A stretch of DNA of 64,000 nucleotides from JADZFO01 sp964512635 (GCA_964512635.1 CAZEJB010000003.1:62001-126000); one strand, 5' to 3'. Shown: positions 34,601 to 42,627, counted from the first letter of the stretch. The notes: generated from the sequence alone by a model not told the origin. A program made the numbers and translations.

Positions 34601-35377
34601 GATCCTTTGCTGCGTTTGTTTGACACACACGATCTGGATCACGTTGAAATATACGACCAGTTGTTTGCGACGAAAGTTGGACAGGGCGTGTTAGTCGTGA
34701 GCAGCCTTGACCATACCTCGGCTGCGGGCCAAGATGTTCTTGATTACCTAGTGAGTTGGTTCGGTGGGTATCCGGGAGACCAATACGTTCTTCTTTACGG
34801 ACAGTGGTTAAGCCCAATGAGTAAGTACATAGTTGCAGAAGGATCCTTTCCCGCCACATCCATGTCCCCCGAGCGCCTGCATGAGTTCGCCGTCAAGCGC
34901 GCCAACGGCATCCTCGGCTTGGACTCAGGCTGGTTCTTCAGGCTCGATCCGAAGGCCGAAGGCGAGGCGGCGGGCTGGATGAATCCGCTTGTGGGCGCCA
35001 GCGCGACTGCCGAGGCCATGACAGCCGACGGCTGGGAGGCGCGTACGCTGCCGGCCTGGTGGGAGCAGTGGGGCATCAACTATGACGGCATGGCCTGGTA
35101 CCGCACCACGGTCGACGCCCCGGCCGACTGGGCTGATGCCACAGTGCGCCTGATCTGCGACGGCGTCGACGACGGCTATGTGGTCTGGGTCAACGGCCAG
35201 CGCGTGGCGCTACACGGCTCCTTCACCGACCACGAGGCGACGGTGTTCCAGAAGCAGACCGTCACCGACATCACGCAGTACCTGAAGCCCGGTGAGCAGA
35301 ACACCATAGCTCTGCAGGTGGTGGACATCGTCGGCAATGGTGGGATATGGAAGCCGGTGTACATAACTGCGGATTGA
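31673..35377 (+). CDS. secreted glycoside hydrolase family 2-like protein, mosaic
   Basis: The 1234-residue protein has a signal peptide (MTILPAFLLILVSAAHA), a GH2 sugar-binding domain (AWEQVL..AGWYRKTVV..WLNGQWLG), an Ig-like domain, and a TIM barrel (about 365-720) with AAGFNAETVCLVNMPDYFYDIADEMG and RNHPSIILRSMSVEAG. Glu478 in the last is the acid/base by position, but the Asn that normally precedes it is Val. Glu555 (YLIGESIL) is a candidate nucleophile. A second sugar-binding domain closes the protein (WVNGQRVALHG). It should act on oligosaccharides outside the cytoplasm; activity is uncertain. Two palindromic repeats lie in frame at residues about 122-152 and 579-626. GC content swings: 38% in 32641-32700 against 70% in 33001-33060. 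Confidence 0.8.
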   Translation: MRNAIRTMTILPAFLLILVSAAHAYERPSAVLLSGEGWQVAPTAPLIDVVENREDRCDWPTLDPALSEVIPAELITGETANALAKYMNRGIIALQWQPIAVPCAWEQVLGIDYNQAGWYRKTVVAGLDPPVGASLDSPNPRSEEGGSKPATTRTWIEFDAISTVAGVWLNGQWLGGNVGDYVRWRVEATDAIRPGENELIVYVDELPDHLTQGFLSMICPHNGGIWQDVRMYETGPVAVSLDGVKVTSSTDGLLEFEFSVEGSQNVAIAPWVWWSEVSPNNSWDSGRVGVDGRFTLETNEPGKLRCHRTLSSSEFRLWSTKDPKVYKAQIQLRSFSSEKPTNFGVLYDTVEVRFAFRSIDVSSSQFLLNGKPLYIRSALNWGYYPRIVAPCPPPDVVREEFRQLKAAGFNAETVCLVNMPDYFYDIADEMGVLIWQEYPSWHCTFAEADRASYERLYERFMARDRNHPSIILRSMSVEAGVQDQSVMDSLYAMGKSMTDTPIQDNNSWFSHSNQATTDWYGEDNYFNNPQWERHLMGRLPRQLDALPAKPYLIGESILFNTWPDVQALEDCIFAKHVPLERGAMVRSSGVERKNTEHGSALQSGEDTDHGSALQSGENTGDGSVLQPTMAWIKVPGPWGLSGTDQPSKLAAIAPQGGPGAGEGGGWPYWFPRCMDSVIETEAKLRERHNASLPEGQDIIRDYLLPQSYDYAMQSRRFQMELMHADPRYAGYTVNCIRDMPLIRAGLLDDLGRPRWTPEQWAWHGDRTDSPVHVGDYDPLERKPGEAGRLDSWDPQWTKALNDWTLFPSSEVQGRFGESDRHEAEPPHLFRRPGITVLRGGYQDIVAVFRDWNRVNWLEAEEVTAMPGGSLIVTSVLTHDLVDLAARGGKVILLASKWPGGFGSEAHMHWRDAVLVPPAGPAVPNDETLAGVGGVKLSPARPGPRLDELLRNMQCYDMIRDYSQVIPVGRSGIAEEVDPLLRLFDTHDLDHVEIYDQLFATKVGQGVLVVSSLDHTSAAGQDVLDYLVSWFGGYPGDQYVLLYGQWLSPMSKYIVAEGSFPATSMSPERLHEFAVKRANGILGLDSGWFFRLDPKAEGEAAGWMNPLVGASATAEAMTADGWEARTLPAWWEQWGINYDGMAWYRTTVDAPADWADATVRLICDGVDDGYVVWVNGQRVALHGSFTDHEATVFQKQTVTDITQYLKPGEQNTIALQVVDIVGNGGIWKPVYITAD
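32038..32128. repeat. palindromic repeat of TGTAGTGGCGGGT type inside a CDS
   Basis: TGTAGTGGCGGGT (32038-32050) is exactly inverted at 32116-32128. Between them are three hairpins: GGCGGGTC/GACCCGCC, GGGCGAGT/ACTCGCCC and GGCGGGT/ACCCGCC. It is read through in frame and adds about 30 residues between two strands of the GH2 sugar-binding domain. Confidence 0.88.
33408..33550. repeat. palindrome and 36-bp tandem repeats inside a CDS
   Basis: TGGAGCGCGGAGCCATG (33408-33424) is exactly inverted at 33461-33477. The right arm is then repeated with a 36-bp period at 33497 and 33533, the last copy degenerate. The frame is kept, giving a 12-residue repeat: NTEHGSALQSGE, DTDHGSALQSGE, NTGDGSVLQP. The ends match the repeat at 38731. 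Confidence 0.88.
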
Positions 35378-35485
35378 TGATTGCTGATTTCTGATTGATG
35401 ATTCTTAAGAGCGCAACGGAAGAACTGCGACCGTGTAGTTCTAACGACGCTCTTTGAAATCATTAATCAGCAATCATCATTCAGC
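35372..35485. repeat. palindromic repeat, GATGATTGCTGATT type
   Basis: GATGATTGCTGATT (35376-35389) is exactly inverted at 35465-35478, with AGAGCG/CGCTCT inside. The stop codon of the glycoside hydrolase (TGA, 35375-35377) lies in the left arm. It is far poorer in GC than its neighbours. Confidence 0.75.
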
Positions 35486-35493
35486 AATTGCCT

Positions 35494-37167
35494 CTACTTC
35501 CTCGCCTTCGTGATCAGCACGGCGGCGCCGATGAAGAACACGCTCGGCGCCAGCCAGCCGGCGATGTAGGGCGGGAAGGCGTTGCCGCCCTGAGGCACGA
35601 TGGTTTTCCCCGCCACGATAATCGGCTTTTGCACCATCACGCCGCGGCTGCCGACCTCGCGGCAGGTGAAGAAGATCACGTAGTAGATCATCACCAGGAT
35701 GAAGCTGAGGATCAGGCCCATGTTGCGTTCATCGCGCGGGCCGCGCAGCGAGACCGGCACCGCCACCAGCACAAAGGCCAGGCAGGCCAGCGGGATGCTG
35801 AACTTGAAGTAGTACTCCGTCAGGTCGCGGTTGTAGCGCGCAAACAGCCCCGGGTCAGGAAACTTGCGCGCCGCCAGACTGTCGCGGTTGCGCTGGATCC
35901 GCGTGCGCAGGTCGACCGCCGAAAGCTCGGTGGGGTGGGGGGTCAGCGGATATTCGGACAGCTTGGTGCCGATGTCGATCTTGACCTGCTCCATGTTGGC
36001 CTGCACCAGGGTGTCGCCGGTGGTCTGGTCCAGCTCAAAGAAGGTCACGCCCTGCAGCACCAGAAACTGGTCGCGGATATAGGCCTGCTCGGCCAGGAAG
36101 ATGCGCGGGAAGTTACGCTTGCTCTTGTCTTCCTTGAAGAAGTCGTAGAGCCGCAGGCCATACATGATCCCCTCTTCTTTGTTGATGTGGTCAACATAGA
36201 AGAACTTGCGGTCCGGCGCGGAGATCACGATGCCTTCCTTGATAAAGTCGACCACCTGGGCTTCCCAGAAGACTTTCAGCGTTTCCTTATAAACCCGGTT
36301 GTTGGGCGGCACGACGTGCTCATAGATGTACCAGGTCAGGATGCCGGCGCCGATGGCGAGCGCGATGAAGGGCGTGAAGATGCGGTACAGGCTTACGCCG
36401 TTGGTCGTCATCGCAATGATCTCGTTATCGCGGTTCAGCCGGTTCATGCTCATCAGTGTCGCAAACAGCAGCGCCACCGGGATGGCCAGTACCAGGAAGG
36501 CCGGCGCGGACAGCAGCAGAACCTTCGTCACGGTGAAAGGTGGGATGTTCTTGGTAAAAATCTTCTCGCCGAGCGTGAAGATGGTCGTCACGATCATAAA
36601 GAAAGTGAAGGCCATGGAGCCGACCATGAAATAGCCCAGGGCCTCGCCCCAGATATAGCGCTCGATGATCAGGATCCTGAAGCGCGGGATGAAGAGCCAC
36701 TTCAGGAAGTAGAGAATTCCCATCAGCAGCTGCTTGAGAGGGTTGCCGCGGCGCATCGCCTGCTGGACCGCCACCAGGTTATGGCGCCGCCCCTTGAGGT
36801 CGCGATGCTCGGTCAACTCATGCCCGCCCAGCGAGACACGCTTTTGGGCCGCCTCGCGCTGGCGGCGGCTGCGCTCGCGGGTCGCGCCGATGCTGGTCAT
36901 CGTGCCATCAACGGCAAAGTGCATCGTCAGCGCCGTGCCATTGCCTCGTGGCTGCTCGGCTTCGGCCTTTCTGGCTGGCGGCTTGACGCTTGCCGCAGCC
37001 TTGGACCCACTGGCCGCTGCAGGCTTGCCTTTCAGCTCGACACCGGCTGAACTCGCCGCCGGACTGGCTGCTTCATCAGCACTGGACTGAACTGCGCCCG
37101 GCTCCGGCGGCTGCGCGCCGGTATCGGCGTCGCTGGCGGAGGAGGCAGCTGTCTTGCGCTTGAACAT
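35494..37167 (-). CDS. LptF/LptG family lipopolysaccharide export permease, with N-terminal extension
   Basis: The protein of 557 residues is a permease of the LptB2FG transporter, which moves lipopolysaccharide out of the inner membrane. After a disordered, Ala- and charged-residue-rich extension of about 150 residues, the family pattern follows: IIERYIWGEALGYFMVGSMAFTFFM, helices LLLSAPAFLVLAIPVALLFATLMSMNRL and NDNEIIAM-like RDNEIIAMTTNGVSLYR, a large periplasmic domain, and three C-terminal helices. The extension is unusual; most members have 350-400 residues. It starts two bases after the end of the partner permease gene, so the two form an operon. Which of the two is LptF and which LptG is not decided. 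Confidence 0.9.
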   Translation of the reverse strand: MFKRKTAASSASDADTGAQPPEPGAVQSSADEAASPAASSAGVELKGKPAAASGSKAAASVKPPARKAEAEQPRGNGTALTMHFAVDGTMTSIGATRERSRRQREAAQKRVSLGGHELTEHRDLKGRRHNLVAVQQAMRRGNPLKQLLMGILYFLKWLFIPRFRILIIERYIWGEALGYFMVGSMAFTFFMIVTTIFTLGEKIFTKNIPPFTVTKVLLLSAPAFLVLAIPVALLFATLMSMNRLNRDNEIIAMTTNGVSLYRIFTPFIALAIGAGILTWYIYEHVVPPNNRVYKETLKVFWEAQVVDFIKEGIVISAPDRKFFYVDHINKEEGIMYGLRLYDFFKEDKSKRNFPRIFLAEQAYIRDQFLVLQGVTFFELDQTTGDTLVQANMEQVKIDIGTKLSEYPLTPHPTELSAVDLRTRIQRNRDSLAARKFPDPGLFARYNRDLTEYYFKFSIPLACLAFVLVAVPVSLRGPRDERNMGLILSFILVMIYYVIFFTCREVGSRGVMVQKPIIVAGKTIVPQGGNAFPPYIAGWLAPSVFFIGAAVLITKARK

Positions 37168-37169
37168 GC

Positions 37170-38273
37170 TTATTTGCGGCTGTAGACGAAGATCAGCAGG
37201 GCGATAAAGGCAAAGGTCATATTGGGCAGCCAGGCCCCCAGCCAGGGTGGCAGAACTTCGTTATAGCCCATTAGCTTGCAGATGAAGTGCAGCACATAGA
37301 AAACCATCACCAGCACAAAGCAGAAAATCAGGCCCAGCAGGCGCTCTTCGCGGGGCGCTTTGAGGCTCAGCGGCATCGCCACCAGGGCGAAGGCCAGCGA
37401 GGCGAATGGACCGGCAAAACGCAGGTGAAAGTCTGTCAGGTCGCGGGCCGGGTTCTCGCCGGTCTGCTGCTTGATCTTGCTCTGGCGCGCCAGGTCGCTC
37501 TGGGTCAGCTCCTGCGGAGTCTTGATCTCGGCCACCTGGGCCTTGAGGTCGAGGCCCAGCGGGATCTGCTCAGTCGGCTCCTTGGTGAAACCGGTGTAGA
37601 GCCCGCTGTTGGGGTCCTGGCGGAAGAGGATCGCCGGGTTGCCCATATCGCGGCCCATTACCAGGGTCTCGCCCTCGGCCAGGCCGGTGGTGCTGGTAAT
37701 CAGGCGCTTGCCGCCCTCGGTGGACCAGTCGTCGAGGATCACGTTGCTCAGCACGCCCTGCTTCTTGTCGAAGTAGCTGGCGGTCACGAACTCGCCATTC
37801 TCGAGCTTGACGATAAAGGGCGGGGGCTCGCGGTTGTCGTTGCCCACGATCTGCGGATAGGCGTCGTAGATCCGCTGCTGAATCGCCGCGGCGCGGGGCA
37901 GCAGGTACTCGTTGGTCAGGTAGGAGGCCGTCACGGCGATCATCGACAGCAGCAGGAAGGGCAGGAAAAGGCGGTACAGGCTTATGCCGTTGGTGAACAT
38001 CGCCGTCAGCTCATTATCCTTGGCCAGCCGGCTCATGCTCATCAGCGTGCCGAAGAGGATCGCCACCGGCAGGGCCATGGTGGTAAAGTTTGGCGCTTCC
38101 AGCGAGACCGCCTGGATCACCATGATCGCCGGGACATTTGGGTTAAGCAGATCCTGAACTTCCAGGAAGAGCTTGTTGATCAGCAGAAACGCCAGAAAGC
38201 CGCAGAAGCCGACCAGAAACAGGCCGCAGGCTTCCGCGAATACATAGCGATCGATGATCCTGACGATGCGCAC
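37170..38273 (-). CDS. LptF/LptG family lipopolysaccharide export permease
   Basis: The 367-residue partner permease has the standard family length. It shows IIDRYVFAEACGLFLVGFCGFLAFL, ALPVAILFGTLMSMSRLAKDNELTAMFTNGISLYR, the periplasmic beta domain and three C-terminal helices (LLGLIFCFVLVMVFYVLHFI). GTG at 38273 follows an AGGGG site; a TAGAAT box at 38305-38310 (minus strand) lies about 30 bases upstream. It is the first gene of the pair. Confidence 0.91.
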   Translation of the reverse strand: MRIVRIIDRYVFAEACGLFLVGFCGFLAFLLINKLFLEVQDLLNPNVPAIMVIQAVSLEAPNFTTMALPVAILFGTLMSMSRLAKDNELTAMFTNGISLYRLFLPFLLLSMIAVTASYLTNEYLLPRAAAIQQRIYDAYPQIVGNDNREPPPFIVKLENGEFVTASYFDKKQGVLSNVILDDWSTEGGKRLITSTTGLAEGETLVMGRDMGNPAILFRQDPNSGLYTGFTKEPTEQIPLGLDLKAQVAEIKTPQELTQSDLARQSKIKQQTGENPARDLTDFHLRFAGPFASLAFALVAMPLSLKAPREERLLGLIFCFVLVMVFYVLHFICKLMGYNEVLPPWLGAWLPNMTFAFIALLIFVYSRK

Positions 38274-38340
38274 TAATGCCCCTGACGGAGTATCCGCCGC
38301 ATTTATTCTAGTTTGCGCGAAGCAAAGGCGTGAATCAAGC

Positions 38341-38346
38341 TAGAAT
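38341..38346 (+). promoter_or_regulatory. TAGAAT -10 box of a small membrane protein gene
   Basis: TAGAAT, five bases, ATG at 38352, with no ribosome binding site. Confidence 0.5.
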
Positions 38347-38351
38347 TTTGC

Positions 38352-38561
38352 ATGCTGCGGACTTTGCTTGCCGCTGTTTTTGGCCTGACGGTAGCGGCTC
38401 TGCTCGTCCTGTCCATGTTTGAAGGCGGGGACTGGGTCGACGCGAACATTTGGTGGTGGCTGCCGGCCCTGACGCTCAGCGCCGCGCTGGCGGGCGAGAG
38501 CTGGTATGGGCTGGCACCGGACTCTGCAGTTGACAGAAACAACAGAGCACCGACGCGCTGA
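38352..38561 (+). CDS. small membrane protein of unknown function
   Basis: This 69-residue protein has two predicted membrane helices (LLAAVFGLTVAALLVLSMF and IWWWLPALTLSAALAG) and a short polar C-terminal tail. I recognise no family. The start is supported by a TAGAAT box five bases upstream, and it is transcribed away from the LptF/LptG pair. The frame ends shortly before tRNA-Arg on the other strand. Confidence 0.6.
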   Translation: MLRTLLAAVFGLTVAALLVLSMFEGGDWVDANIWWWLPALTLSAALAGESWYGLAPDSAVDRNNRAPTR

Positions 38562-38613
38562 CATACTGAGCAGACCGCCAGACCGCGATAGCGGCAATAT
38601 ATATGAGGGAAAA

Positions 38614-38686
38614 CGACCGCGGCAGGACTCGAACCTGCGGCCTACAGCTCCGGAGGCTGTCGCTCTATCCGCTGAGCTACGCGGCC
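38614..38686 (-). tRNA. tRNA-Arg(CCG)
   Basis: Minus-strand cloverleaf: acceptor GGCCGCG with CGCGGTC (one G-U pair), D arm TAGCTCAGCGGATAGAGC, anticodon stem ACAGC/GCTGT around CTCCGGA giving CCG, T-loop TTCGAGT. The discriminator is G73 and CCA is not encoded. A TATCAT box lies 11 bases upstream (38698-38703). Confidence 0.96.
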
Positions 38687-38730
38687 ATGGGGCAAAGATG
38701 ATACCAGAGAGGGCTGGTAACAGTGTATTT

Positions 38731-38874
38731 TGGAGCGCGGGACTGTGTCCCGTAAATCCCTGCCGCTATCAAGATACAAGCGCGGGTCTGTGTCCGGTCA
38801 TCCTCTGCCCCGCTATCCCTGGGTCCGTAATATCCAAAGAGATCAAAACGAACGGGACACAGTCCCGCGCTCCA
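38731..38874. repeat. palindromic repeat of TGGAGCGCGG type with 23-bp ends
   Basis: The 23 bases 38731-38753 (beginning TGGAGCGCGGGACTGTGTCC) are exactly inverted at 38852-38874. The ends contain their own hairpin CGGGAC-TGT-GTCCCG, and a diverged extra copy (GCGGGTCTGTGTCCGG) sits near 38781. The same ends occur in the glycoside hydrolase gene and at 58794. Confidence 0.9.
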
Positions 38875-38906
38875 TCCTGAGCGGCGCTACCCACGCAAAT
38901 GCCAAA

Positions 38907-38927
38907 GGGCGCCCATTGCGGGCGCCC
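38907..38927 (-). terminator. possible flagellin terminator
   Basis: GGGCGCCC (38907-38914) and GGGCGCCC (38920-38927), self-complementary, form an 8-bp stem with a 5-base loop. On the minus strand only TTT follows, so the call is modest. It lies 74 bases beyond the flagellin stop. Confidence 0.45.
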
Positions 38928-39000
38928 CTGTTGTTCCTTGTTCTGTATGGGCGCTGGCTCTGGCGCCCTCTGGTCGCCGGCACCGAGGCCGGCGCTATCG

Positions 39001-41694
39001 CTACTGCAGCAGCTGCAGCACCGTCTGCGGGAGCTGGTTGGCCTGGGCCATCGCCGCCACGCCGCTTTGCAGCAGGATCTGGTTGCGCGTCATCATCAGG
39101 GTCTCCTGAGCCACGTCGGCGTCGCGGATGCGGCTTTCCGAGGCGGTCAGGTTTTCGCTCGCCACGTCAAGGTTGCGGATTGTGCTCTCAAGGCGGTTCT
39201 GGATCGCGCCCAGCCGGCCGCGCTGCTCGCTGACCCGCTGCATCGCCACATCCACCTGGGTGATCGCGTCCTGGCTCAGCTCCGGCGTCACCACCAGCAG
39301 GCCCTCGACCCCCAGCGCCTCGGCGCTCATGTCCGCAAGGTAGCTTGAGATGTTCTGGCCCTGGTTTGCGCCCGTCTGCAAGGTGAAGGCCCGCGGGGCG
39401 ACGTGGACAAAGAAGGTCTCCACCCGCCCGCTCAGGCTGATCTGCGGCCGCTCAAAGGCGCTGGCATAGGGGAAGCTGAGCAGGGTGTTCGGCCCACCGT
39501 TGATATCCGTCGGCGGCTGGGCATCCAGGCGCAGTCCAAGCGTGTTGTCAAAGAAGACCCTCACGCCCGGCAGCAGGCCGTTGACCTCATTTGTATCGGT
39601 TTCGATCTGCCCGATGCTCTTGTTCAGCTCCAGGTTGAAGGCGTTGATGCTGTAGACCGGGGCTTCCCCCTCGCGCACCTCGACCAGGCTCAGGGCATTA
39701 AGGATGCTCTCCTCGCCGCTGATCACGAGTTCCGCGCCCGGTACCGGCGTGGCGATAGACAACGTGCCTTTGGCATTGCCGATGGTGTTTACGTGGACCA
39801 GATCGGGCATCTGCTCGAGGTTCAGGATCGCGCTGTTGGTCACGCCCGTGCCCTCAGGGTTCCAGATCGCCAGACTGATCTTGCCGGCCAGATCTTCCAG
39901 CGTGTCGTTGCTACTGACGTTGATTGTTGCCTTGTTGGCCGTGCCTCGCAGGTAGACCTGCAGCTCGACATTCTTGCGGCCGTCGAAGACGCCGAACTGC
40001 TGGAAGCGGTTGACGTCGGCCAGGGTCGACTGCTGGTCGGCAGTCACCACGTTGTTGCTGCTGAGGTTGAAGGTGCCGGTTTCACCGGCCTGGAGGATGC
40101 CGTCGAAGGCCAGCTTGACGTTCTCCAGCACCGTGCCGGTACCGTTGAAGGTGGCGCCGATGCTGGTCGTGGCGCCGATCTGGCCACCACGCGCGGCGGC
40201 CACCGCTGCATCCTGGTCCCAGCCCGAGGCCACCCGGTCGGTATAGACCTGGTTGTCAAAGCTGAAGACCGCATATGTCCGGCTGCTGGCGGCCGAGACA
40301 AAGACCGTCATGTTGGTCGGCACCGGGCCGGTCTGCCACAGCCGCCCGCGGTCCTGCAGGCTGTTGCTGCCGGCGCGCTTGCTCCAGGTGATGTCATCAG
40401 CTGCCGTGGCGCTGGCCAGGCTGATCTGGCTCCAGTCATAGCGGGTATCAAAGCCTGCGTTGATGGTGCCGGTGGTGGCATCGCCAATGCTGAAATGCTG
40501 GCCGGAGCTGTTGGCCGGCCGCGAAAGGGTCGCGGTGTAGACGCTGTTGTTGTTGACGAAGCTGACCTGCGCCTGCTGGAACATCCGGGTGCTGTTACCG
40601 CCGCTGTCAAAGCTCAGATAGAAGCGGCTGCCCGAGCGGTCCGAGTCGATGAACTTCGCGTCGATGATCGAGATGCTGCCCAGCAGTGCCAGCGAAAAGC
40701 GGTTCACGCCAGCGGCGTCATTAAAGATGCCTGCCGTAGCGATGCTGGGCCCCAGGGCGCCGACAATGCTGGCGGCAAAGTTGCCGTTGGTCAGGGTCAG
40801 CGCTCCGATGTCGATGGACACTGTGCGCACACCCAGCTGGGCGCCGCGAACGGTGATCATGAACTTGTCGCCGGCTGAGAGCTCGCTGGCCTGGAAGTTC
40901 TGGCCCAGAGTGTTGGCAACACTGCTGCCGACCGCCCCGCTGATGCGGATCGTGCCATTGGTCGGGCTGTTGACCGCGGTGCTGCCGTTGGCGTCCGCCG
41001 GGACTTCAATCTGGAACAGGCCGGCGTTGCCCACTCCGTCCGGGCCGGCCGAGGCGATGACCGCCCCGGCGCGCCAGGTCTGCAGGTAGTTCAGGTTGCC
41101 AGTCTCATCCAGGGTGCGGGTCGTGGTGAACACGTCGGTCTTCTGGATCTGCAGCACGCCGGTGGACTTGGCCACCGCGCGCAGGATGAAGTTTCCACCG
41201 TCGCCGACGTTGCCGTTCACCGCGGCGCGGATACGGCTGAAGTCATCGGTGCTGATCAGCGCGCCCAGCGAACCGTCAAGCAGTGTTTTGCTGTTGAACT
41301 CGGTGGTGTGCGCAATACGGTTGATCTCATCCGTCAGCTGGTTAATCTCAAGCTGAATGCTCTGGCGGTCGTCGGCCGTATAGATGCCGTTCGCCGCCTG
41401 GACTGCCAGTTCGCGGGTACGCTGGAGGATGGTGCTGATCTCGTCCAGCGCGCCTTCGGCAGTCTGGATCAGGCTGATACCATCCAGCGCATTGGCGCTG
41501 GCGCGGTTAAGTCCGCGGATCTGGCCGCGCAGCTTCTCGCTGATCGAGAGACCGGCAGCATCGTCGGCAGCACGATTGATTCGCATGCCGCTGGACAGGC
41601 GTTCCAGCGTCTTGGAGACGCTCATGCCTGTGACCTTCAGGTTGCGCTGTGCATTCAGCGCGACCGGGTTCTGATTTATCCGCAGTACGCTCAC
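39001..41694 (-). CDS. flagellin with very large variable domain
   Basis: The 897-residue protein is the flagellar filament subunit. The N-terminal D0/D1 region (INQNPVALNAQRNL, SSGMRINRAADDAAGLSISE, IQTAEGALDEISTILQRTRELAVQAANG) and the C-terminal one (RLGAIQNRLESTIRNLDVASENL, ASESRIRDADVAQETLMMTRNQIL) are canonical. The roughly 640 residues between them are much more than in common 270-550 residue flagellins; they are Ser-, Thr-, Asn-rich beta domains exposed on the filament, including a flagellin-IN-like stretch (INVSSNDTLEDLAGKISLAI). GTG at 41694 is chosen because GGAGG is eight bases upstream; the ATG at 41709 overlaps that site. No flagellar export chaperone is adjacent. Confidence 0.92.
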   Translation of the reverse strand: MSVLRINQNPVALNAQRNLKVTGMSVSKTLERLSSGMRINRAADDAAGLSISEKLRGQIRGLNRASANALDGISLIQTAEGALDEISTILQRTRELAVQAANGIYTADDRQSIQLEINQLTDEINRIAHTTEFNSKTLLDGSLGALISTDDFSRIRAAVNGNVGDGGNFILRAVAKSTGVLQIQKTDVFTTTRTLDETGNLNYLQTWRAGAVIASAGPDGVGNAGLFQIEVPADANGSTAVNSPTNGTIRISGAVGSSVANTLGQNFQASELSAGDKFMITVRGAQLGVRTVSIDIGALTLTNGNFAASIVGALGPSIATAGIFNDAAGVNRFSLALLGSISIIDAKFIDSDRSGSRFYLSFDSGGNSTRMFQQAQVSFVNNNSVYTATLSRPANSSGQHFSIGDATTGTINAGFDTRYDWSQISLASATAADDITWSKRAGSNSLQDRGRLWQTGPVPTNMTVFVSAASSRTYAVFSFDNQVYTDRVASGWDQDAAVAAARGGQIGATTSIGATFNGTGTVLENVKLAFDGILQAGETGTFNLSSNNVVTADQQSTLADVNRFQQFGVFDGRKNVELQVYLRGTANKATINVSSNDTLEDLAGKISLAIWNPEGTGVTNSAILNLEQMPDLVHVNTIGNAKGTLSIATPVPGAELVISGEESILNALSLVEVREGEAPVYSINAFNLELNKSIGQIETDTNEVNGLLPGVRVFFDNTLGLRLDAQPPTDINGGPNTLLSFPYASAFERPQISLSGRVETFFVHVAPRAFTLQTGANQGQNISSYLADMSAEALGVEGLLVVTPELSQDAITQVDVAMQRVSEQRGRLGAIQNRLESTIRNLDVASENLTASESRIRDADVAQETLMMTRNQILLQSGVAAMAQANQLPQTVLQLLQ

Positions 41695-41973
41695 CGCTTG
41701 TTCCTCCAATGACCAAGCTAAAGTGGCGGCTGGCAGAAGAGAGCTGCAGCGTGTCTGTCCCGGCTATCAGCCATCAGGTGCAGACCTGCGCGAAAGCACA
41801 GTCGGCGCACTGATTGAACTGAAGCCCACAGCGCTGCTGCAAGCTGAGTTCTCCCCAAATCCGGACAACGCTCCCCAGCGTGTCCTGGCCATCCACCAGC
41901 GAATCTGCGGTTCCATCCACATCTCCCCGCATAAACTCGCTTGGGCAGCTTATCGGCGGCGGGGGAGGGGACT
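41695..41973. other. upstream region of the flagellin gene
   Basis: These 279 bases lie between the flagellin start and the end of the adenosyltransferase gene. Apart from the GGAGG site at the flagellin start I see no clear sigma-28 or sigma-54 promoter and no convincing gene; the open frames here have no ribosome binding sites and atypical composition. Confidence 0.5.
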
Positions 41974-42627
41974 TTAGGGTTTTGGTGCGGTCCAGGGTTC
42001 GTCCTGAACACCATAGATACGGTTGGCCTCGCGGGCCAGCACGAAGAACAGGTCGGCGAGACGGTTTACGTAGCGGACGATGACGCTGTCAATTTCAACC
42101 GTCTCACGGGCGGCGATGATCATCCTCTCAGCGCGGCGGCTGACGGTGCGGCACTGGTGCAGCGCCGCTGCCACCGGGTGGCCGGTAGGCAGGATGAAAT
42201 TCTTCAGCTCCGGCAGACCGGCGGTCAGCTCGTCGATCCACTGCTCAAAGCGCTCGACCATGCCGTCGTGAATGAAGCGCGGAGCCTGAGGCGCGCCGCT
42301 GGCCAGATCAGCCCCAAGCTGAAACAGCTCAACCTGGATCGTGTGCAGATATGTGTCAAGCCGTGTGCAGGCGCTATCTGCGTCGGCAGGCATTTTGTCG
42401 ATCCCAAGTACCAGGTTCCAGACATTGCGAACGCCGAGTGTGGAATCCTCAACGGCAGTTCGTTTGTCCGGTAGCTGCGCGTGCCAGCTTCTCGCAATCC
42501 CCAGCACGCTGTTCAGCTCATCGACGGTGCCATAGGCGTTGACCAGCACATGGTTCTTGCTGACACGGGTGCCGTCAAACAGCCCCGTTTCGCCCTTGTC
42601 ACCGCCCTTGGTGTAAATCTTGGTCAT
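41974..42627 (-). CDS. PduO-type ATP:cob(I)alamin adenosyltransferase
   Basis: This 217-residue enzyme transfers the adenosyl group of ATP to cob(I)alamin to make coenzyme B12. The N-terminus KIYTKGGDKGETGLFDGTRVSK is the ATP-binding loop, followed by YGTVDELNSVLGIARS, and ILPTGHPVAAALHQCRTVSRRAER with the conserved Arg and FV-type hydrophobic patch; the C-terminus is RYVNRLADLFFVLARE. ATG at 42627 stands six bases after TATACT (42634-42639) and gives the family start, so the frame further upstream is ignored. An enzyme using B12 is not seen in the window. Confidence 0.93.
   Translation of the reverse strand: MTKIYTKGGDKGETGLFDGTRVSKNHVLVNAYGTVDELNSVLGIARSWHAQLPDKRTAVEDSTLGVRNVWNLVLGIDKMPADADSACTRLDTYLHTIQVELFQLGADLASGAPQAPRFIHDGMVERFEQWIDELTAGLPELKNFILPTGHPVAAALHQCRTVSRRAERMIIAARETVEIDSVIVRYVNRLADLFFVLAREANRIYGVQDEPWTAPKP

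Noticed and set aside
35488..37050. 520-codon plus-strand frame opposite the LptF/LptG-type gene
   Set aside because: Rich in His, Gln, Arg and Asp with no family; the minus strand encodes a recognisable permease.
39403..40878. 491-codon plus-strand frame opposite flagellin
   Set aside because: Antisense to a flagellin with clear terminal domains; composition is that of a shadow frame.
41718..42014. 98-codon minus-strand frame in the flagellin upstream gap
   Set aside because: No ribosome binding site or TANNNT box, atypical composition (many Arg, Gly, Trp, Cys) and overlap with the adenosyltransferase end.
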